The notes: generated by a model from the sequence alone, not told the origin. A stretch of 64,000 bases of DNA from an uncultured Oscillospiraceae bacterium (GCA_958366985.1 CATXDC010000005.1:62001-126000); one strand, 5' to 3'. Shown: positions 43,313 to 51,266, counted from the stretch's first letter. Program-made: numbers and translations.

Positions 43313-43371
43313 TTGACTTTGCATCTGAATTTTACTATAATCTCTTGAATTAAATATGTTGAAAATTCAAC
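43313..43371 (+). promoter_or_regulatory. Promoter and inverted repeat upstream of the Crp/Fnr gene
   Basis: TTGACT (43313-43318), 17 bases, TATAAT (43336-43341). GTTGAA-AA-TTCAAC (43358-43371) lies about ten bases after the expected start and is a likely autoregulatory site; the half-site TTGA resembles Fnr/HcpR half-sites but the spacing is shorter. Confidence 0.6.
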
Positions 43372-43386
43372 AAACGGAGTATTTTT

Positions 43387-44046
43387 ATGGAGCAATATTT
43401 TGAAATTTTGGAAAAATGTCCTTTGTTTAAAGGTGTTCAAAGAGATGATATTTCAGGGATTTTAAAATGTCTTGAAGTTAAGATAAAAGAGTACAGGAAA
43501 GGTGAAACAGTATTTTTGCAGGGGGATACAGTTTGCTTTTTCGGAGTTGTCCTTGAGGGAAGTATTCAGATTATCAGAAATGACTATTACGGTAATCGCA
43601 GTATAGTAACTACGGCTATGCCGTCTCAGCTTTTTGCTGAAACCTTTGCTTTTGCTAAAGCTTCAGCAGTGCCTTTAAGTGCATGGGCTTCCGGTGACTG
43701 CACTGTTATGTTTATAAATCCGGAAAAAATTATAGGTCAGTGCAGCAAAGCGTGCAGTTTTCACAGCAGGATTATATCAAATCTCATTAAGGTAATGGCT
43801 TCCAAAAATCTTGAAATAAACAAGAAGCTGGAAATCGTTTCAAAGCGAACTACACGTGATAAGCTTATGACATATCTGTTTTTAACATCGCAGGAACTGG
43901 GAACAAAAAGTTTTACAGTGCCCTTTAATCGTCAGGAACTGGCGGATTATCTGGAGGTTGACAGAAGCGGTCTGTCGGCAGAGATAGGTAAGCTTAAAAA
44001 AGAGGGGAAGCTTCTCTGCCGCCGCAGTGAGTTTACCGTTCTTTGA
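43387..44046 (+). CDS. Crp/Fnr family transcriptional regulator
   Basis: The 219-residue protein has an N-terminal cyclic-nucleotide-type beta barrel (YRKGETVFLQGDTVCFFGVV, SIQIIRNDYYGNRSIV), a long dimer helix, and a C-terminal helix-turn-helix with FNRQELADYLEVDRSGLSAE. There is no N-terminal Fnr cysteine cluster, so oxygen sensing through an Fe-S cluster is unlikely. Divergent position beside the ferredoxin suggests it resembles HcpR, which responds to nitric oxide stress. It may bind the inverted repeat in the shared intergenic region. Confidence 0.88.
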   Translation: MEQYFEILEKCPLFKGVQRDDISGILKCLEVKIKEYRKGETVFLQGDTVCFFGVVLEGSIQIIRNDYYGNRSIVTTAMPSQLFAETFAFAKASAVPLSAWASGDCTVMFINPEKIIGQCSKACSFHSRIISNLIKVMASKNLEINKKLEIVSKRTTRDKLMTYLFLTSQELGTKSFTVPFNRQELADYLEVDRSGLSAEIGKLKKEGKLLCRRSEFTVL

Positions 44047-44075
44047 TTTTTATTTTGCAAAAAATAAGTGTAAAA

Positions 44076-44122
44076 GAAACCGTCATAATCAGAAGTACTT
44101 CTGATTATGACGGTTTTTATTT
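44076..44122. terminator. Long perfect hairpin, bidirectional terminator
   Basis: AAACCGTCATAATCAGAAGT and its exact complement (44078-44117) form a 20-bp stem with practically no loop, followed by TTTATTT, between convergent crp/fnr and ftsH. Confidence 0.9.
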
Positions 44123-44136
44123 GCTTTGTAATAATT

Positions 44137-45954
44137 TTATGCTTCGAGAATTTCCATAAACTCTTCTCCGGTGATTGTCTCTTTCTCGTAGAGGAACTGT
44201 GCAAGTTTATCGAGCTTGCTGCGGTTTTCGATCAAAATATTCTTTGCCTTTTCGTACTCTTTTTTAATGAGCTCCACTACCTGTTTGTCGATGAGAGTCT
44301 GTGTTTCTGCTGAGCAGGCAAGAGAAGCGTCGCCTCCCAGATACTGATTGTTTACAGTTTCCAGAGCTACCATTCCGAAATCATCGCTCATTCCGTAACG
44401 GGTGATCATGGCACGGGCAAGCTTTGTTGCTTGCTCTATATCGTTGGAAGCGCCCGTTGTCACTGAGCCGAATATAACTTCTTCCGCAGCTCTGCCTCCC
44501 GTATAGGTAGCAATTTTGTTTTCAATTTCCTCTTTGCTCATCAGATAGTGGTTTCCATCGTCTACCTGCATAGTATATCCCAGTGCACCTGAGGTTCTCG
44601 GCACAATGGTTATCTTCTGAACCGGTGCGGAGTGAGATTGTTTTGCGGCAACTAAGGCGTGACCTATTTCATGGTATGAAACAATCATTTTTTCTTTGTC
44701 CGTTAAAATTGCGTTTTTCTTTTGGTATCCTGCAATGACAACCTCTATGCTCTCTTCAAGGTCTTCCTGTGTTACTGTTTTGCGTCCATTTCTGACAGCA
44801 CGAAGAGCAGCTTCATTTACGATGTTGGCAAGCTCTGCGCCAGAAGCTCCCGATGCCATACGTGCAATTTTGCCGAAGTCTATGTTTTGAGATGCTTTTA
44901 CCTTTTTGGCGTGAACTCTGAGGATTTCTTCACGGCCTTTGAGGTCGGGAAGCTCTACGGGAACACGACGGTCAAATCTGCCGGGACGTGTCAGAGCCGG
45001 GTCGAGGGATTCGGGACGGTTGGTAGCTGCCAAAATTATAACTCCGCTGTTTTCCTCAAATCCGTCCATTTCAGTAAGTAGCTGATTTAGGGTCTGTTCT
45101 CTCTCGTCGTTTCCGCCGATGTTGCCCTCACGTTTTTTGCCTATTGCATCTATTTCGTCTATGAACACTATGCAGGGTGCTTTTTCTTTCGCCTGTTTAA
45201 ACAGGTCACGTACCTTTGCTGCACCCATACCTACAAACATTTCAACAAACTCTGAGCCTGACATTGAGAAGAAAGATACATTGGCTTCTCCTGCGACGGC
45301 CTTTGCCAGCATTGTTTTACCTGTTCCGGGAGGGCCTACAAGCAAAATGCCCTTTGGCATTGAAGCGCCTACTTCCTTGTATTTACTGGGATCGTGAAGA
45401 TAATCAACGATTTCTGCAAGGCTTTCCTTAGCCTCATCTTCTCCGGCAACGTCGGAAAACTTAATGCCCTCTGAGGATTTTACATAAACCTTTGCATTGC
45501 TTTTTCCCATACCGAAAGCCATTGAGTTGGGACCTCCGGCTTTCTCCATGAGCTTTTTATACATGAACTGTCCGATTGCTACGAAAATCAAAATTGGCAA
45601 AATCCATGTCAGGAAAATGTTTAGAAGGGGAGACATCTGCTCTATAATCTCTCCTGAAAACTGTGCTCCTGAATCATAAAGACGCTGTGTAAGATCGGGG
45701 TCATCAACCATTCCTGTTTTGTAAATCTGTTTTTCGTCTTTGTCTGTGAAAACTATTTGGTTTTCCTGAGCCTGAATCTCAACTTTTCCCACTTCTTTAT
45801 TTTGGGTCATAGTTATAAAGGTTCCGTAATCGACCTCTTTGACTCTTGCTCCGGATATGAGCGGCATAGCCAAAAAGTTAAAAAGGATAATGGCAATAAG
45901 AACAATGGTGTAATAATAAATTAGTGGTTTGCGAGGTTTTTTGACTTCGTTCAT
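44137..45954 (-). CDS. ftsH: ATP-dependent zinc metalloprotease FtsH
   Basis: The 605-residue membrane protease degrades misfolded and short-lived proteins. It has two membrane helices (about 12-32 and 110-130) around an extracytoplasmic domain, an AAA module with Walker A GPPGTGKT (207-214), Walker B CIVFIDEIDA and the second region of homology TNRPESLDPALTRPGRFDRR, and a peptidase domain with zinc-binding HEIGH (428-432). The ATG overlaps the preceding gene's stop (ATGA), so it is cotranslated with a small coiled-coil protein. A strong terminator follows. Confidence 0.96.
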   Translation of the reverse strand: MNEVKKPRKPLIYYYTIVLIAIILFNFLAMPLISGARVKEVDYGTFITMTQNKEVGKVEIQAQENQIVFTDKDEKQIYKTGMVDDPDLTQRLYDSGAQFSGEIIEQMSPLLNIFLTWILPILIFVAIGQFMYKKLMEKAGGPNSMAFGMGKSNAKVYVKSSEGIKFSDVAGEDEAKESLAEIVDYLHDPSKYKEVGASMPKGILLVGPPGTGKTMLAKAVAGEANVSFFSMSGSEFVEMFVGMGAAKVRDLFKQAKEKAPCIVFIDEIDAIGKKREGNIGGNDEREQTLNQLLTEMDGFEENSGVIILAATNRPESLDPALTRPGRFDRRVPVELPDLKGREEILRVHAKKVKASQNIDFGKIARMASGASGAELANIVNEAALRAVRNGRKTVTQEDLEESIEVVIAGYQKKNAILTDKEKMIVSYHEIGHALVAAKQSHSAPVQKITIVPRTSGALGYTMQVDDGNHYLMSKEEIENKIATYTGGRAAEEVIFGSVTTGASNDIEQATKLARAMITRYGMSDDFGMVALETVNNQYLGGDASLACSAETQTLIDKQVVELIKKEYEKAKNILIENRSKLDKLAQFLYEKETITGEEFMEILEA

Positions 45955-46391
45955 TTTGAATCCTCTCTTTCGTTGGAAAGTTCATTTTGAGCATCTATTG
46001 CTTTCATTGCGGCTATCAGTGCATATCGCATTGACTGTACCGCAAAATCAATGGCATATTCTGCGTAAAGTGCGTAAGCCTCTGCGCTTGTTTCGGCATC
46101 GTCACCGATTTCGCTGTGCAGGTATTTGGGAATATCATCTTTCATAACAGTTTCTGCATTCTTAAAAAATTCAACCTGTCTTTCCGAAAGTGCTGCAACA
46201 GCAGGTGAACGGCTGCTTTGGGCGTTTTGTTCCAGGAGATAATTCTTTTCATCGTATTCGTCTTTCAGCTCCTGCAATTCCCGCCGAAGTTTCTCCGGCT
46301 CTGCTTCCTGACATAGCCTTAAACGACTCTGCATCTGTCCGTAGGATTTTTCAAGCTCATAGAGCTTAATAGTTAAAATTCCGTTGCTCAT
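45951..46391 (-). CDS. Coiled-coil protein of unknown function upstream of ftsH
   Basis: The start at 46391 follows GAAGGAAG; an upstream in-frame ATG has none. I do not recognise the 146-residue protein. Residues 5-60 are strongly heptad-like (LTIKLYELEKSYGQMQSRLR, LRRELQELKDEYDEK) and predict a coiled coil; the C-terminal half is Ala-rich and helical (AYALYAEYAIDFAVQSMRYAL). No membrane segment or enzyme motif is present. Stop and ftsH start overlap by four bases, so a role in FtsH assembly or targeting is possible but unproven. Confidence 0.75.
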   Translation of the reverse strand: MSNGILTIKLYELEKSYGQMQSRLRLCQEAEPEKLRRELQELKDEYDEKNYLLEQNAQSSRSPAVAALSERQVEFFKNAETVMKDDIPKYLHSEIGDDAETSAEAYALYAEYAIDFAVQSMRYALIAAMKAIDAQNELSNEREDSK

Positions 46392-46486
46392 AAAATCAGC
46401 TTCCTTCAAGGTGATTTATTGTTCATTTATGTTATAACAGGAATCGATTTATTCAGCCACTTGCAGTTTTATTTATCTGTACAGAC

Positions 46487-46532
46487 AAAAAAGCCAAAGT
46501 GTAAGTCTTTTTTACACTTTGGCTTTTTTGTA
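46487..46532. terminator. Terminator between the ftsH unit and the TetR gene
   Basis: AAAAGCCAAAGTGTAA pairs with TTACACTTTGGCTTTT, with A-run before and TTG after; on the minus strand it ends the TetR gene transcript. Confidence 0.9.
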
Positions 46533-46571
46533 AGTTAAAATTAAATTGATATGTTGAAAATCAAGTGCTGA

Positions 46572-47108
46572 TTATTGCTTTCTTATCATCTGTTCCGAAA
46601 GAAGTCTGTAAATCTGATCGGCAAGCTGGCTTACATTAAGATTCTTATCAGAACAGTATTTAAATAATAAACCTGTAATGCCGCATGCCCAGAAATCCAG
46701 AAGTACATTTAAATCAGAATAGCTCAATGTGGATTCCGGTACTTTTCTTTTAAGCATTTCCTGCAAATATGCTCTTGTAGCGTTAACAAAAGTTTTTTCC
46801 ATTTCCTCACGTCTGTGGGAGTTGAGGAGCTTTGAAATCAATGTCTGATTTTCAGCGGCGGATGTGATGAAAACCTCCAATGCCTTTTCGGGGCTTTCAG
46901 CTTCAAGACTGCGTGAAAGCATATTCTGAGCTGATTTCCCTACTGACCATTCTACAACGTCCATAATGTCCTGAAAGTGATAATAAAAGGTCTGACGTGA
47001 AATGTTGCAGGCTTCTATCAAGGCTTTGACAGTGATTTTATCAAGGCCTTTTTGACGTACCATACTTATAAAAGTTTCGGAAATTATATTTTTCATGTCT
47101 ATTGGCAT
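46572..47108 (-). CDS. TetR family transcriptional regulator
   Basis: The start at 47108 follows GAGGGTG; upstream extension is unsupported. The 178-residue protein has the TetR helix-turn-helix (FISMVRQKGLDKITVKALIE, ISRQTFYYHFQDIMDVVEW) and a helical effector domain; the FYYHF and WACGITGLLFKY patterns resemble the DhaS/TetR_C group of clostridial regulators. It lies 90 bases downstream of an SdpI-family gene on the same strand and may control it. Confidence 0.85.
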   Translation of the reverse strand: MPIDMKNIISETFISMVRQKGLDKITVKALIEACNISRQTFYYHFQDIMDVVEWSVGKSAQNMLSRSLEAESPEKALEVFITSAAENQTLISKLLNSHRREEMEKTFVNATRAYLQEMLKRKVPESTLSYSDLNVLLDFWACGITGLLFKYCSDKNLNVSQLADQIYRLLSEQMIRKQ

Positions 47109-47198
47109 TATCGCACACCCTCTGATATGAGAATAAATGAAATCCATACAGAGATTTTACCATAATGACGGATTGTATGAAAGACAAAAGACAAGAAT

Positions 47199-47576
47199 TT
47201 ATTTTCTGCTGCCGTTTTTATCGAAGTTCTTTTTAAGAGCGGCTTCGGTGGAAAAAATTAAACCCATTGCAGCAATAAGCTGAACTGCGCAGATTATTCC
47301 TCCCACAGTCCCTGTGAAATCAGTGCTTTTGCCCAGAGTGCACAGCATGGCTGCTGTTGACAGGGGAAGCAAAACAAGGCCGCCAATGTACCATAATTTG
47401 CCGCAGTACTTATGAGCAAAATTCCATGTGTCCTTGTTCTTCATGGACATCTTGGTACGGTATCCGAAAACGGCATTGATGTCTTTCGGAGGACGCTTGA
47501 GAAAGAGTTTGCCGAATCCAATCATTGAACACGGTATAAGCAGAACCATAATAAGCATGTAAATCCAAAATCCCAT
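47199..47576 (-). CDS. SdpI family membrane protein
   Basis: The start at 47576 follows AGGAGG by eight bases; the longer frame is not supported. The 125-residue protein has about three membrane helices and the SdpI hallmark FGYRTKMSMKNKDTWNFAHKY (given here in part as FGYRTKMSM and WNFAHKY). In B. subtilis SdpI is the immunity protein against the SDP toxin and signals to an ArsR-type repressor; no toxin operon or ArsR gene is present here and the regulator downstream is TetR. Function in this organism is therefore open. Confidence 0.82.
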   Translation of the reverse strand: MGFWIYMLIMVLLIPCSMIGFGKLFLKRPPKDINAVFGYRTKMSMKNKDTWNFAHKYCGKLWYIGGLVLLPLSTAAMLCTLGKSTDFTGTVGGIICAVQLIAAMGLIFSTEAALKKNFDKNGSRK

Positions 47577-47729
47577 AATTTTATCCTCCTGGGAGTGAAT
47601 TTCAGATTTTCTCGTAAGATTCAGAGCGATTGTATCTTTCCATGAGCAAAAAGCGGGAGGCAAAGCAAAAGAGAGATGAGCTTTAGTCTTTCATAACCCG
47701 GAATGCTCCATCTGAATTTATTTTTAATG

Positions 47730-47759
47730 ATTATATCACGATGTATTGTTCTGTACAAT
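47730..47759 (-). promoter_or_regulatory. Promoter with inverted repeat upstream of the SdpI gene
   Basis: On the minus strand TTGTAC (47758-47753), 17 bases and TATAAT (47735-47730). The -35 box lies within ATTGT-TCTGT-ACAAT (47745-47759), a possible repressor site. Confidence 0.6.
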
Positions 47760-47843
47760 AATTCCGAAAAAATGTAATCACCTTCTTGCTGAAATTTAAT
47801 TATTGTAATAATTAAAGATCTGCAAGAAAGGAGCATGATGCTA

Positions 47844-48944
47844 TCAGGCAGACTGATTTATCTTTACCGTTGCTTCCATTATTTTTTTATTGCTTTTAAG
47901 CCTCTCGTCCGACGGCGAAAACTCCACAGCTTTGTTCACTGCCTCCAAAGCTTTTTCATAAGCTCCAGTGTAATAATATCCCAGTGACAGAAGATCATAA
48001 GGCGCACTTCCCCAAGCTCCCGCTTCACAGATATACGTGCGTGGACGCTCTTTTATTTTTAGGGCACTTTGTGCAAAATATAAAACTCCGTACCAGTCTT
48101 TTTCCTCATACAGCAAATTGGCCAAATCTATGTAAGGCTCCCGCAGATAAGGTGCTTCCGCTATGCTCTTGTAATACCATGCTTTGGCTTCTTCACGGTT
48201 TCCTTTTTGCAGATATGATTTTGCAATATATCGCATGGAAGCGCATCTCTCATCTTTCCACTGAGCTTTAGGCATGGAGAGATGATGCTTTAAAGTGTCT
48301 ATGCATTTATCCCAATCCCCACGGAACATATATTCTCTTCCTAAGTAGTGCATATTTCGGTCATCGTCGGGAGCTTCCTTTACAGACAACTCTAAAAGGG
48401 GCAAATACTGTGCACGGGATTTTGTAATATCGGCATAGTGGTTAAGCTGGATTCCTTCTGCATAAACTGTATTGCACGGTTCGGTTCCCGTATATGCCAG
48501 CACCTCGTGGACAGGATGTTCCCAGTGGAATCCATGACGTGCATGTATTTTATCAATCCAAAAAACCACTCCCTCTGAACCGTCAGGATTAAAATTCCAT
48601 GTGTAGCGGTACTGAGCTCTTTTTGTGTCCATTTTCCATGTCCTTTCAAGAATCTCTCTCCAGCCTGGTTCAAATCTCTCATCCAAATCGACGCAAACGC
48701 ATATGTCAATGTCTTCTGGTACAAGTTCCAATGAACGGTTTCTAGCTGTATCAAATCGCCATGGAGTAATCTTTTCTTCGTAAACATCTACTCCTGCACT
48801 TTCTAATTTTGAAACGGTTTTATCGGTGGAACCTGTATCCAGTACGATGATTTTATCTGCTTCGCTCATAGATTTAACCCATTTTTCTACAAACTGTTCT
48901 TCGTTTTTGCAAATTGCATATACACAGATTTTGTATTTGTTCAT
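47844..48944 (-). CDS. Family 2 glycosyltransferase with C-terminal TPR region
   Basis: The start at 48944 gives 366 residues beginning YKICVYAICKNEEQFVEKW; AAAGG lies ten bases upstream. The GT-A fold is shown by VLDTGSTDKT (about 34-43) and CVDLDERFEPGW, whose acidic residues bind metal and nucleotide sugar. From about 205 onward TPR helices follow (HYLGREYMFRGDWDKCIDTL, DLLSLGYYYTGAYEKALEAV). Enzymes of this shape often glycosylate proteins or peptides. It lies directly downstream of the collagen-like gene, whose Gly-Pro-Thr repeats are a likely target. No membrane helix is present. Confidence 0.87.
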   Translation of the reverse strand: MNKYKICVYAICKNEEQFVEKWVKSMSEADKIIVLDTGSTDKTVSKLESAGVDVYEEKITPWRFDTARNRSLELVPEDIDICVCVDLDERFEPGWREILERTWKMDTKRAQYRYTWNFNPDGSEGVVFWIDKIHARHGFHWEHPVHEVLAYTGTEPCNTVYAEGIQLNHYADITKSRAQYLPLLELSVKEAPDDDRNMHYLGREYMFRGDWDKCIDTLKHHLSMPKAQWKDERCASMRYIAKSYLQKGNREEAKAWYYKSIAEAPYLREPYIDLANLLYEEKDWYGVLYFAQSALKIKERPRTYICEAGAWGSAPYDLLSLGYYYTGAYEKALEAVNKAVEFSPSDERLKSNKKIMEATVKINQSA

Positions 48945-48997
48945 GACATCCAACCTTTCTGTAAACTTAATATTATGTATGCACAATTAAAAGTATG

Positions 48998-49024
48998 GGG
49001 GTATTTCCCTATGAGAAATACCCC
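48998..49024 (-). terminator. Hairpin between the collagen-like and glycosyltransferase genes
   Basis: GGGGTATTTC and GAAATACCCC form a 10-bp stem around a seven-base loop. On the minus strand it is followed by CATACTTTTAATT, a poor U-tract, so it may be a partial terminator or an mRNA-protecting structure. Confidence 0.55.
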
Positions 49025-49032
49025 GAAAAATA

Positions 49033-50373
49033 TTAGGCGTCTCCTATTTTATTAACTGTAATTGAAATGGTGTCGTACAAAATGGAGCCTCCGCTGTTAT
49101 TGACAGTTAATGTGGTGGGCGCTGATGTGACATTAATTATTTGCGAAAAAGCCATGTTGGCTGTTTGGTTGGCTGCTTGGAAATTGCTTCGTGATACAGC
49201 ACCCGGAACGGATGAACCATTCTGTTGTAGCGACAGTGAAATAGATAATGGAAATTTGCCGCCGCTTGGAGTTGTTACCGTTCCGCTGAAGGCGACGTTG
49301 TAAAAGCCGGGCTCTTGTATAACGATATTAGCCGAATTTGTTGCATGGGTTATCGCTGTACCGTTTGATGCACCGTTTCTGTCGAATATAAGTGGATTTT
49401 CAGAAGTGCCGGGCTGTGAAGGGGTAGAATAAGCGTTTAAAAATTGCGCCTCAGGCATTTGACCAGGTTCGCCCTGAGGAATCACAAAATCAAATGTGGC
49501 GGCTTGATCTGTACCGCTGTTGGTGACGGATGCCTGTGTTCCCGGATCGCCTGTGGTAACGGTTCCAACTTTGACGGTGGCGGCAGTACCTGCTTCACCT
49601 GTATCCCCGGAGGGACCTCTGGGCCCAGTGGGGCCCGTTGCACCAGTAGGACCAGTAGCGCCAGTAGGGCCAGTTGCGCCGGTAGGACCGGTTGCACCAG
49701 TAGGACCGGTAGGTCCAGTTTCACCTATACGACCGGCAGGACCGATGGGACCAGTAGGGCCGGTAGCACCAGTAGGACCGGTTGCACCGGCGGGGCCAGT
49801 TGCACCAGTGAGACCAGTAGCACCAGTAGGACCAGTTGCACCAGTAGGACCCGTTGCGCCAGTGGGACCAGTAGCGCCAGTAGGGCCAGTAGCACCAGTG
49901 GGACCGGTAGCACCGGTTGGACCAGTTGTACCAGTGGGACCAGTTACACCAGTGGGACCAGTAGGGCCGGTTGGGCCAGTAGCGCCAGTAGGACCGGTAG
50001 CACCAGTAGGTCCAGTAGCACCAGTAGGGCCAGTAGTGCCAGTGGGACCGGTAGCACCGGTGGGACCAGGAGCACCAGTGGGACCAGTAGCACCAGTGGG
50101 ACCGGTAGGACCAGTTTCACCTATACGACCGGCAGGACCGATGGGACCAGTGGGGCCGGTTGCACCAGTAGGACCGGTTGCACCGGCGGGGCCAGTAGGA
50201 CCACCAGCGGGGCCAGCAGGGCCAGTAGGACCGGTTGCGCCAGTTGCACCTGTTGCTCCAGTGGAACCGGAAGGACCGGTGGGTCCTGTTGGTCCGGTAG
50301 GACCTATACAGCAGCAGTTAGATGAACAGCACGAACATGAAGAGTTGTCCGGTGAACAATCAATGATATTCAT
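49033..50373 (-). CDS. Collagen-like repeat protein with BclA-type C-terminal domain
   Basis: The 446-residue protein has a short Cys-rich N-terminus (CSCCSSNCCC at about 13-22), then about 79 Gly-X-Y triplets (about 24-261), mostly Gly-Pro-Thr and Gly-Ala-Thr with one break at GPAGG, and a C-terminal beta domain of about 145 residues (VIPQGEPGQ to KIGDA) resembling the trimeric C1q/TNF-like domain of exosporium BclA. Threonine in the Y position is the known glycosylation site in BclA. Cysteines may fix it to spore coat. No strong ribosome site precedes the ATG; a 12-codon frame overlaps it. A glycosyltransferase gene follows. Confidence 0.9.
   Translation of the reverse strand: MNIIDCSPDNSSCSCCSSNCCCIGPTGPTGPTGPSGSTGATGATGATGPTGPAGPAGGPTGPAGATGPTGATGPTGPIGPAGRIGETGPTGPTGATGPTGAPGPTGATGPTGTTGPTGATGPTGATGPTGATGPTGPTGPTGVTGPTGTTGPTGATGPTGATGPTGATGPTGATGPTGATGPTGATGLTGATGPAGATGPTGATGPTGPIGPAGRIGETGPTGPTGATGPTGATGPTGATGPTGATGPTGPRGPSGDTGEAGTAATVKVGTVTTGDPGTQASVTNSGTDQAATFDFVIPQGEPGQMPEAQFLNAYSTPSQPGTSENPLIFDRNGASNGTAITHATNSANIVIQEPGFYNVAFSGTVTTPSGGKFPLSISLSLQQNGSSVPGAVSRSNFQAANQTANMAFSQIINVTSAPTTLTVNNSGGSILYDTISITVNKIGDA
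49700..50160 (-). repeat. Internal repeat tract of Gly-X-Thr codons with a duplicated segment
   Basis: The tract consists of nine-base units encoding Gly-Pro/Ala-Thr. A distinctive interruption coding GPIGPAGRIGETG occurs twice, around 49719-49752 and 50115-50150, about 396 bases apart in the same frame, showing expansion by duplication of a long block. Confidence 0.85.
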
Positions 50374-50462
50374 GTTGCAGAAAAGATCTCTACTCGTATT
50401 ATCATCTTCTCTCTTGTAAGATTTAAAAATTGCGGGTATGGCACAAATTTACTGTGCCTTTA

Positions 50463-50490
50463 CATACTATGATTTTTTAAAATGATAGGT
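50463..50490 (-). promoter_or_regulatory. Candidate sigma-K-like promoter for the collagen-like gene
   Basis: On the minus strand AC is followed after 17 bases by CATAGTATG, close to the mother-cell sigma-K pattern AC-16/17-CATANNNTA with one mismatch in the last positions. Mother-cell timing would suit an outer spore glycoprotein. The match is short and could occur by chance. Confidence 0.3.
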
Positions 50491-50581
50491 TACTAAAAAC
50501 TTATGTTTTTTTAAATTTAAAAGCAGATTCCAAAGGCAAAGAGGAATTAAGAGTAGAAAGATTTGTATAGACAGGAAAAAA

Positions 50582-50615
50582 TAAAAAGCACACTGTTTTC
50601 AGTGTGCTTTTCTAT
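50582..50615 (-). terminator. Terminator of the small membrane protein gene
   Basis: AAAAGCACACTG pairs with CAGTGTGCTTTT around TTTT, with A-rich and T-rich flanks. Confidence 0.85.
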
Positions 50616-50698
50616 AATATCGCAACAATATATAGGCCATATGCTAAAAAGGTTAATACCTCCATAGACAGTTGCTGTTTTTCTTTTATCAGAAGAGA

Positions 50699-51001
50699 TT
50701 ATTTTTCCTGTTTTATTTTGGCAGTATATCTTCGATTCAGGACTATAGCATAGATGAATCCGGGAACGGTACAGACAAGTAGGAGAGGCAACATAATGAA
50801 AAATCCCAGCTCTTTATTCGTGGTTACCAAAGCAAGTACAATCCAAGGAATTCCAAGGAGTATCCATGCAATACCCTGATAGCGAATGTAGCGTTTCGTC
50901 CATGTTTTTTCTTTGAATTTTGTAGGTATTTTCTGCAATCCAAATAATCCTGCAATGCCGTACAATGTCCAGATGATACCGATTACCAGGATGGTGTTCA
51001 T
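50699..51001 (-). CDS. Small membrane protein of unknown function
   Basis: The start at 51001 follows AAGGAG by eight bases. The 100-residue protein has three hydrophobic helices (MNTILVIGIIWTLYGIAGLF, AWILLGIPWIVLALV, GFFIMLPLLLVCTVPGFIYA) with basic connecting loops (KIPTKFKEKTWTKRYIRY). No family is recognised. It has its own terminator. Neighbours give no functional hint. Confidence 0.72.
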   Translation of the reverse strand: MNTILVIGIIWTLYGIAGLFGLQKIPTKFKEKTWTKRYIRYQGIAWILLGIPWIVLALVTTNKELGFFIMLPLLLVCTVPGFIYAIVLNRRYTAKIKQEK

Positions 51002-51097
51002 TACCAACTCTCCTTTTGCTCCATTTTATTTTTCGCACAGTATATCATGGCTGTTTGTTTGAGTCAAGAAAGCACATAACATAAATTGATGCAAAAG

Positions 51098-51124
51098 AAA
51101 AACACACTGCAAACAGTGTGTTAA
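51098..51124 (-). terminator. Hairpin, copy A of a repeated terminator
   Basis: AACACACTG pairs with CAGTGTGTT; on the minus strand it is followed by TTTTTCTTTTG. The surrounding 44 bases recur with few changes at 51340-51384 next to tRNA-Ser. Confidence 0.75.
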
Positions 51125-51171
51125 AGGTAAGCTGATATTAGTACAAGATAAAAGTGCGTGCATTAAAGGTA

Positions 51172-51266
51172 AAATAAAAAACTGAGTCCGAACGCAAATG
51201 CGTCCAAACTCAGTCAGCGGAGAAGGGGAGACACGGCAGCTTATGCTGCCAGATTTGCTTCGCAAA
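51172..51266 (-). ncRNA. Candidate small RNA with C-rich segment
   Basis: On the minus strand an extended -10 box TGCTATAAT (51281-51273) is followed by a roughly 95-base stretch that contains ATTTGC/GCAAAT and GGCAGC/GCTGCC hairpins, an unpaired GTCTCCCCTTCTCCGC, and a terminator hairpin (ACTGAGT with ACTCAGT enclosing ACGCA/TGCGT) followed by TTTTTTATTTTA. No open frame of note is present. The pyrimidine-rich segment is complementary to Shine-Dalgarno-like sequence and is identical to the 3' end of the adjacent tRNA-Ser. The -35 region is weak. Expression is unproven. Confidence 0.4.

Larger units (their letters stand above)
50374..50698. other. Upstream region of the collagen-like gene
   Basis: It holds, on the minus strand, a 12-codon frame overlapping the collagen start (50405-50370), an inverted repeat GGCACA-N7-TGTGCC (about 50439-50457), a candidate sporulation promoter, and at 50582-50615 the terminator of the next gene (AAAGCACACTG with CAGTGTGCTTT). 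Confidence 0.5.

Noticed and set aside
49610..50330. Periodic repeats that could be taken for a CRISPR array.
   Set aside because: The period is nine bases, there are no unique spacers, and the frame encodes collagen triplets.
49444..50419. Long open frames on the plus strand across the collagen gene (about 290-300 codons).
   Set aside because: They are antisense images of the Gly-X-Thr nine-base repeat, giving Pro-Val-Gly or Ser/Thr/Gly repeats without ribosome sites or independent promoters.
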